A stretch of 8,828 nucleotides of DNA from Actinomycetes bacterium (lineage in GTDB: Bacteria; Actinomycetota; Acidimicrobiia; Acidimicrobiales; Microtrichaceae), in assembly GCA_023423215.1 (NCBI GenBank), contig JAFAFZ010000587.1, forward strand, positions 1 to 8,828. The letters are read 5' to 3'. Below are positions 5,288 to 8,828 of this stretch, piece after piece (within the stretch, counting starts at the first letter, position 1; the number at the start of each line of letters is the position of its first letter). A program made the position numbers and the translations under genes. Below the pieces are notes generated by a model that searched no databases, was not told the DNA's origin, and saw only the letters and a list, made by a program, of their open reading frames with translations.

Positions 5288-6085
5288 ATGACCGAGTACC
5301 TGGGCACCGGCGATCCGACGCGGTCCCTGTCGCTGCTGTGGGGCCGCCTCACCCCGTCGACCCGAGGACCGGCAGCGGGATCGACGCCCGGCGAGATCGC
5401 CGCGGCCGCGATCCGTCTCGGCGACGAGGGCGGGCTGGACGCGGTCTCGATGCGCAAGGTCGCCGAGCAGCTGGGCCGCTCGACCATGTCGCTCTACACC
5501 TACGTGCGCTCGAAGGCGGAGCTGCTCGAGCTCATGCTCGACACCGTGCTGGGCGAGCTGCCGCTCGAGTACGACCGCAGCGACGGCTGGCGTGCGGCCG
5601 CCGAGACCTGCGCGCGAGAGGTCTGGAGCTTCTACGAGCGGCACCCGTGGGTGCTGCAGATCGCCGACACGCGGGCGACGCTCGGCCCGAACGAGACCGC
5701 GTCGTACGAGTCGCAGTTGCGCATCTTCGACGACCTCGGACTGTCGGGCCTGGACATGACCCGCCTGGTCGGCGTGCTGGGCAGCTTCGTGCGGGGCTCC
5801 GCGTCGTCGGTCGCCAACGCCCGAGCGGCCGAGCACGCGACGGGGATCAGCGACGACGACTGGTGGCGCGCCCGCACCTCGGTGCTCGACGACGTGGTCG
5901 GCGAGGACTACGCCACCCGGTTCCCGACGGTCACCAAGCTGCAGGCGCAGGAGCAGACCTTCGACGAGCCGTGGGACGGCGAGATCGTCGGTTCGTACAT
6001 GGAGACCGTCGCCCGGGACACCTTCGAGTTCGGTCTGGCGCGGCTGCTCGACGGCATCGAGGCGTTCCTCGACGCACGCAGCTGA
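5288..6085 (+). CDS. TetR-family transcriptional regulator
   Basis: This 265-residue one-component regulator has an N-terminal DNA-binding domain. The SLLWG..PSTRGP leader (15-28) is common in a large actinobacterial TetR subgroup. Helices follow from about 34, and the helix-turn-helix is SMRKVAEQLGRSTMSLYTYV (54-73), ending in SKAELL (75-80). The remaining 185 or so residues form a helical ligand-binding and dimerisation domain rich in Trp and acidic residues, resembling the TetR_C type often linked to drug or small-molecule sensing. The ligand cannot be inferred. The ATG at 5288 has only a distant GAGG (5271-5274), so initiation may be weak. It lies 115 bp after cimA with its own candidate operator upstream. 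No efflux pump or obvious target adjoins it, so autoregulation or control of the next gene are the nearest guesses. Confidence 0.88.
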   Translation: MTEYLGTGDPTRSLSLLWGRLTPSTRGPAAGSTPGEIAAAAIRLGDEGGLDAVSMRKVAEQLGRSTMSLYTYVRSKAELLELMLDTVLGELPLEYDRSDGWRAAAETCAREVWSFYERHPWVLQIADTRATLGPNETASYESQLRIFDDLGLSGLDMTRLVGVLGSFVRGSASSVANARAAEHATGISDDDWWRARTSVLDDVVGEDYATRFPTVTKLQAQEQTFDEPWDGEIVGSYMETVARDTFEFGLARLLDGIEAFLDARS

Positions 6086-6086
6086 T

Positions 6087-6141
6087 CACCGGCGCCGGCG
6101 CTGCCGACCCCGGTGGTCCGGACCGACCCATCGCGCCGGTG
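6087..6141 (+). repeat. Inverted repeats between the TetR gene and the next gene, possible terminator
   Basis: CACCGGCGC (6087-6095) and GCGCCGGTG (6133-6141) are exact 9-base inverted repeats beginning one base after the TetR stop codon. The 37-base interval holds a perfect palindrome, GGTCCGGACC (6115-6124). No T-run follows. It could form a branched hairpin that ends or protects the TetR message, but the evidence is base pairing alone. Confidence 0.3.
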
Positions 6142-6172
6142 TCCGAGTTCCGGGGAGCGGGACCGCGACGGG

Positions 6173-6178
6173 TACGGT
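6173..6178 (+). promoter_or_regulatory. -10 box of a probable leaderless promoter for the gene at 6186
   Basis: TACGGT (TANNNT) is followed by exactly seven bases and then ATG at 6186, the same geometry as at the leuB leader and gltX. This decides the start: a possible GTG at 6177 would lie inside the hexamer. No -35 box is evident. Confidence 0.5.
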
Positions 6179-6185
6179 GAGCGTC

Positions 6186-6716
6186 ATGGCCGCACCCGAG
6201 TACGTCCCCACCAAGCCGCTCGCGGACCCGCGCTCGTACGCCTCGCCGCCGTGGCGGGGCAGCCGCTGGTACGCGGACCGACCGGGAGAGATCGTGGGAC
6301 TGCAGCCGGTGGGCGAGCAGCTCGGCACGCCCGGTCCGGACCAGGGCTACGCCCTGACCCTCGCCGCCCGCTTCACCGACCGGCTCCACCTGGCCGAGGG
6401 CGAGCACGCCGCCGACGCCCTCGCCGGTGCCGCCGCGATCGCCATGAAGCGCTCGGGCCTGTTCGGTCGGGCGCCGGTCGTGCACGACGTCACCGTCGGC
6501 CTGACCGTGTGGGGCTTCCTCGATCCGTCGGCCGACGCCGAGCTGGTCGCCCTGCGCCGTGAGCGGTTCGAGGAGGTGCACCACTTCGTCCACTACACCG
6601 AGCTGCGCCGCATCGCCGACGCAGTGAGCGACGACGTGCTCCGCCAGCCGCACACGGCGATCCAGGCGCAGTACGCCCGGGACTGGCGCAGCTGCCTGGA
6701 CCTCACCGAGGACTGA
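6186..6716 (+). CDS. Hypothetical protein, 176 residues, family not recognised
   Basis: I do not recognise this protein. Its codon use and GC-rich third positions look like a real gene, and it has its own promoter-like -10. The N-terminus is rich in Pro, Trp, Arg and Tyr (SPPWRGSRWYADRPGE, about 20-35). A mixed region with a hydrophobic strand VVHDVTVGLTVWGFL (98-112) follows, then a charged helix with a His-rich core, ELVALRRERFEEVHHFVHYTEL (119-140). There is no signal peptide, membrane segment or nucleotide-binding motif, and one Cys (170). It is probably a small soluble cytosolic protein. The segment around 55-90 (ALTLAARF, ADALAGAAAIAMKRSG) looks alpha-helical. It follows the TetR gene by 100 bp on the same strand and is convergent with the L,D-transpeptidase gene. 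The ATG at 6186 was preferred to GTG 6177 because the latter falls within the predicted -10 box. Confidence 0.75.
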   Translation: MAAPEYVPTKPLADPRSYASPPWRGSRWYADRPGEIVGLQPVGEQLGTPGPDQGYALTLAARFTDRLHLAEGEHAADALAGAAAIAMKRSGLFGRAPVVHDVTVGLTVWGFLDPSADAELVALRRERFEEVHHFVHYTELRRIADAVSDDVLRQPHTAIQAQYARDWRSCLDLTED

Positions 6717-6774
6717 GCTGCGCCGCGTCGAGCGAAGGCGCCGGGCGGACGCGCCGAGCAGCCGACCGACCGGC

Positions 6775-7881
6775 TCAGGGCCAGATGAAGACCGGGGTGC
6801 CGAGCGGGATCTGCTCGGCGAGCAGCGTGATGACGTCGTTCGGCAGGCGGATGCAGCCGTTCGAGACGTCCGTGCCGAGCTTGTCCGGGGCGTTCGTGCC
6901 GTGCAGTGCGACGACGGGCACGCCGGTGTCGAACTCGTCCATGACCTCGCTGTAGCCGTTCGTCGCGAGGGCGAACGGGCCGTAGGCGCCGGCCGGGTTC
7001 GGCTGCGGGACGATGTCGGTGACGTAGAAGCGTCCCGTCGGCGTCTGCGTGAACGGCGACCCGGCGACGATCGAGCTCTCGGTCAGCAGCGTGTCGCCGT
7101 CGAACGCCGTGAGCGTGTTGGTCGTCAGGTTGATCTCGATGCGCTTGGTGGTGGTCGAGATGTCGACGTCCGACAGGCGGACGTAGCCCTCGGTGTGGTT
7201 GGGGCGCACCGGGAGGAGCACCTTGGCCCACTCGCCACGACGTTCGGTCACGAGCATCGTGAAGGGCTGCTGCGGCTCGTACGGGCCCGGGTTCGTGAAC
7301 CTCCAGCCCTCGTCCGAGGTGTAGCGGCCCTGGATCGGCAGGTCGTCGTCGGGGAGCGGGTCACGTGCCGGGAGCGCGTCCTGGCTGGCGGGGGGGATCG
7401 TGGGCGCCGAGGCGGGCACGATCGTCGTGCGCGCCGTGGCCCACTCGTCGGGCGGCGTGGCTCGCACGCTCAGCTCGCTGACCGACGACTTGGTGGTCGC
7501 GACCTCGAACGTGCCGACGGGCAGCGGTTCCTTCTTGGTGGTCGTCGTCTGGCGTGCGGTGGTGGGCGTCGACCGGGGCGCCGGTTCGGCGGCGCCCCGG
7601 GTGAGCGCGATGACGCCTCCGACGACGAGCGCGAGGAGCACCACCATGCCGACGACGATGAGCGCCAGCCGGTTCCTGCCGAGCCCGCCGGCAGCTGCGG
7701 CACCCTCGGGATCCGCGCCGGCCTCGGGCTCGGCCGGGGCGCCGTCGACCGCTGCGGGATCGTCCTGGAGCGGGGCGCCGTCCTGGCCCGGATCGTCGGT
7801 GCCGTGCTCGTCCTCAGGGGGCATGTCCTCACCGATGTCCTGGTCGCCGTCCACGTGGCCCGTCCCGCGGAGCCGGTCCAT
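6775..7881 (-). CDS. Membrane-anchored L,D-transpeptidase (YkuD domain) with acidic cytoplasmic tail
   Basis: L,D-transpeptidases form 3-3 peptidoglycan cross-links or attach molecules to meso-diaminopimelate, acting outside the membrane. Counting from the ATG at 7881 (368 residues), a very Asp/Glu-rich tail covers about 10-60. One transmembrane helix, LALIVVGMVVLLALVVGGVI, lies at 72-91, with Arg residues before it (type II, C-terminus outside). A Thr/Pro/Lys-rich linker follows at about 103-120, and an SH3-like segment (about 207-241, with GEWAKVLLP and EGYVRLSDV). The YkuD catalytic domain (about 248-368) carries HGTNAPDKLGTDVSNGCIRL, with His327 and the nucleophile Cys343. The start is uncertain. 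A GTG at 7920 adds 13 residues and has GAGG very close to it, and an ATG at 7824 is also in frame. Neither has the leaderless geometry seen elsewhere here. It is divergent from gltX and convergent with the unknown gene. Confidence 0.9.
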   Translation of the reverse strand: MDRLRGTGHVDGDQDIGEDMPPEDEHGTDDPGQDGAPLQDDPAAVDGAPAEPEAGADPEGAAAAGGLGRNRLALIVVGMVVLLALVVGGVIALTRGAAEPAPRSTPTTARQTTTTKKEPLPVGTFEVATTKSSVSELSVRATPPDEWATARTTIVPASAPTIPPASQDALPARDPLPDDDLPIQGRYTSDEGWRFTNPGPYEPQQPFTMLVTERRGEWAKVLLPVRPNHTEGYVRLSDVDISTTTKRIEINLTTNTLTAFDGDTLLTESSIVAGSPFTQTPTGRFYVTDIVPQPNPAGAYGPFALATNGYSEVMDEFDTGVPVVALHGTNAPDKLGTDVSNGCIRLPNDVITLLAEQIPLGTPVFIWP

Positions 7882-8024
7882 CGTAGGGGCGGCGGACCTG
7901 GTTGCGGCGCCAGCCGCCACGGTCCTCGGGGAGCACCAGCGCTCGGCCCGGGCGGTCGCTCAGCCACCGTCGCGGGAACGCCCGGACCCGGGTCGGACAC
8001 CTCGGGGCGATGATGGTCAGGCGG

Positions 8025-8030
8025 TAGCCT
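8025..8030 (+). promoter_or_regulatory. -10 box of a probable leaderless gltX promoter
   Basis: TAGCCT (TANNNT) is followed by exactly seven bases, CGCTCGC, and then the gltX GTG at 8038, with no Shine-Dalgarno in between. Transcription would start at the start codon. The interval 7882-8037 is the divergent region shared with the L,D-transpeptidase gene. I see no clear -10 box for that gene in it. Confidence 0.55.
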
Positions 8031-8037
8031 CGCTCGC

Positions 8038-8828
8038 GTGACCACCCCCGCACGTGTCCGATTCGCGCCGTCGCCGACGGGCTACCTCCACCTGGGCAGC
8101 GCTCGAGCTGCACTGTTCAACTGGCTCGCCGCCCGTTCGATGGGCGGGAGGTTCCTGCTGCGGATCGAGGACACGGACCTGGACCGCTCGAAGCCCGAGC
8201 TGATCGACGTCATCTACCAGGGGCTGGAGTGGCTCGGCCTGGACTGGGACGAGGAGCCGGTGCGCCAGTCGACCCGCAACGAGGCGCACCAGGTCGCCGT
8301 CGACGCCCTGCTCGAGTCCGGTGCCGCGTACTGGTCGGACCCGGTGGCCGAGGCCGACCGTGCTGCGGTCGGCGGCAAGGCCTACGACCCGGCGGACCGC
8401 GACCGTGGCCTCGGCCCGGGCGACGGTCGCGCCGTGCGCTTCAAGGTGCCCCAGGACGGCGGCGCGACCGGCTGGGACGACCTGATCCGCGGAGAGATCC
8501 GCGTCGAGCACGCCAACATCGAGGACTTCGTGATCCGTCGTGCGGACGGCTCGCCGACGTTCTTCCTGGCGAACACGAGCGACGACGCCTTCATGGGCAT
8601 CACGCACGTCATCCGCGGCGAGGACCTCATCAACGTGACGCCGAAGTACCTGCTGCTGCGCGACGCGATGGGCATCGAGGGGCCCGTCCCGCAGTTCGCG
8701 CACATGCCGCTGATCGTGAACGAGCAGCGCAAGAAGCTGTCGAAGCGGCGCGACGACGTCTCGCTCATGGACTACCGAGACCGGGGCTTCCTGCCCGAGG
8801 CGATGGTGAACTACCTGGCGCTGCTCGG
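8038..8828 (+). CDS. gltX: Glutamyl-tRNA synthetase, 5' part (runs off the right edge)
   Basis: This class I synthetase charges tRNA-Glu (or tRNA-Gln in indirect pathways) with glutamate. The visible 263 residues cover the catalytic core. The class I signature PSPTGYLHLGSAR is at 11-23 (HLGS as the HIGH motif), and LRIEDTDLDRS at 41-51. ITHVIRGEDLINVTPKYLLL (188-207) is the conserved GxxHVxRGED region, and KLSKR (233-237) is the KMSKS loop. GSPTFFLAN (171-179) and the downstream SLMDYRDRGFLPEAMVNYLALLG are typical. The GTG at 8038 is chosen by homology and by the leaderless promoter spacing. The insert near 97-125 (AAYWSDPVAEADRA..YDPADRDRGL) is short and lacks the Cys residues that coordinate zinc in many homologues. 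The anticodon-binding domain lies beyond the window. Confidence 0.95.
   Translation, partial: MTTPARVRFAPSPTGYLHLGSARAALFNWLAARSMGGRFLLRIEDTDLDRSKPELIDVIYQGLEWLGLDWDEEPVRQSTRNEAHQVAVDALLESGAAYWSDPVAEADRAAVGGKAYDPADRDRGLGPGDGRAVRFKVPQDGGATGWDDLIRGEIRVEHANIEDFVIRRADGSPTFFLANTSDDAFMGITHVIRGEDLINVTPKYLLLRDAMGIEGPVPQFAHMPLIVNEQRKKLSKRRDDVSLMDYRDRGFLPEAMVNYLALL

Noticed and set aside
3232..5487. 751-codon open frame on the minus strand opposite ilvE, cimA and the start of the TetR gene
   Set aside because: It mirrors the codon bias of the real genes opposite. The product is Arg/His/Val-rich low complexity with no recognisable motif, and it ignores the gene boundaries. It is a typical GC-rich antisense shadow.
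6717..6774. Bidirectional terminator between the convergent unknown gene and L,D-transpeptidase gene
   Set aside because: GGCGC and GCGCC segments are present, but there is no long stem and no T-run on either strand, so I could not support a terminator.
6901..8013. 370-codon plus-strand frame opposite the L,D-transpeptidase gene
   Set aside because: The opposite strand has a clear YkuD active site. This frame is an Arg/Gly/Val-rich shadow without motifs.

Overview
This 8.8 kb window is chromosomal DNA of a very GC-rich actinobacterium. By eye it is about 70% G+C, with strongly GC-biased third codon positions. The actinobacterial type of LeuB and the glutamyl-tRNA synthetase insert suggest the class Acidimicrobiia, but that placement is only an inference. 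Genes are densely packed. I see no insertion sequence, phage gene, CRISPR array, tRNA or rRNA.

Layout. On the minus strand at the left are an incomplete AAA-type ATPase, probably a large regulator (1-777), and the transcript cleavage factor gene greA (822-1292). Divergent from greA, on the plus strand, is a branched-chain amino acid operon: leuB (1489-2487), ilvE (2559-3476) and cimA (3529-5172). A TetR-family regulator (5288-6085) and an unrecognised 176-residue protein (6186-6716) follow on the plus strand. A membrane-anchored L,D-transpeptidase (6775-7881) lies on the minus strand, convergent with the unknown gene. The 5' part of gltX (8038 to the right edge) is on the plus strand, divergent from the transpeptidase.

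How the genes work together. CimA makes citramalate from pyruvate and acetyl-CoA, the threonine-independent entry to isoleucine. LeuB oxidises 3-isopropylmalate, and in the citramalate route 3-methylmalate. IlvE carries out the last transamination to leucine, isoleucine and valine. leuA, leuC/leuD, ilvBN, ilvC and ilvD are not in the window.

The main regulatory discovery is the 127-bp leader in front of leuB. A TANNNT promoter sits exactly 7 bases before a 12-codon reading frame, MPCGTSVDVIIR, whose end is a Val-Asp-Val-Ile-Ile run. After it come a perfect 11-bp hairpin overlapping its stop codon and a canonical rho-independent terminator with a U-rich tail, 28 bases before the leuB ATG. This has the architecture of a ribosome-mediated transcription attenuator sensing isoleucine/valine supply, with a leader peptide that is itself probably leaderless. 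The same TANNNT-N7-start pattern recurs at the unknown gene and at gltX, and with N6 at greA, so leaderless transcription seems common in this genome.

A second oddity is the ilvE-cimA junction. An imperfect 56-bp-period duplication has created a 19-codon mini-ORF that overlaps the ilvE stop by ATGA and the cimA start by GTGA.
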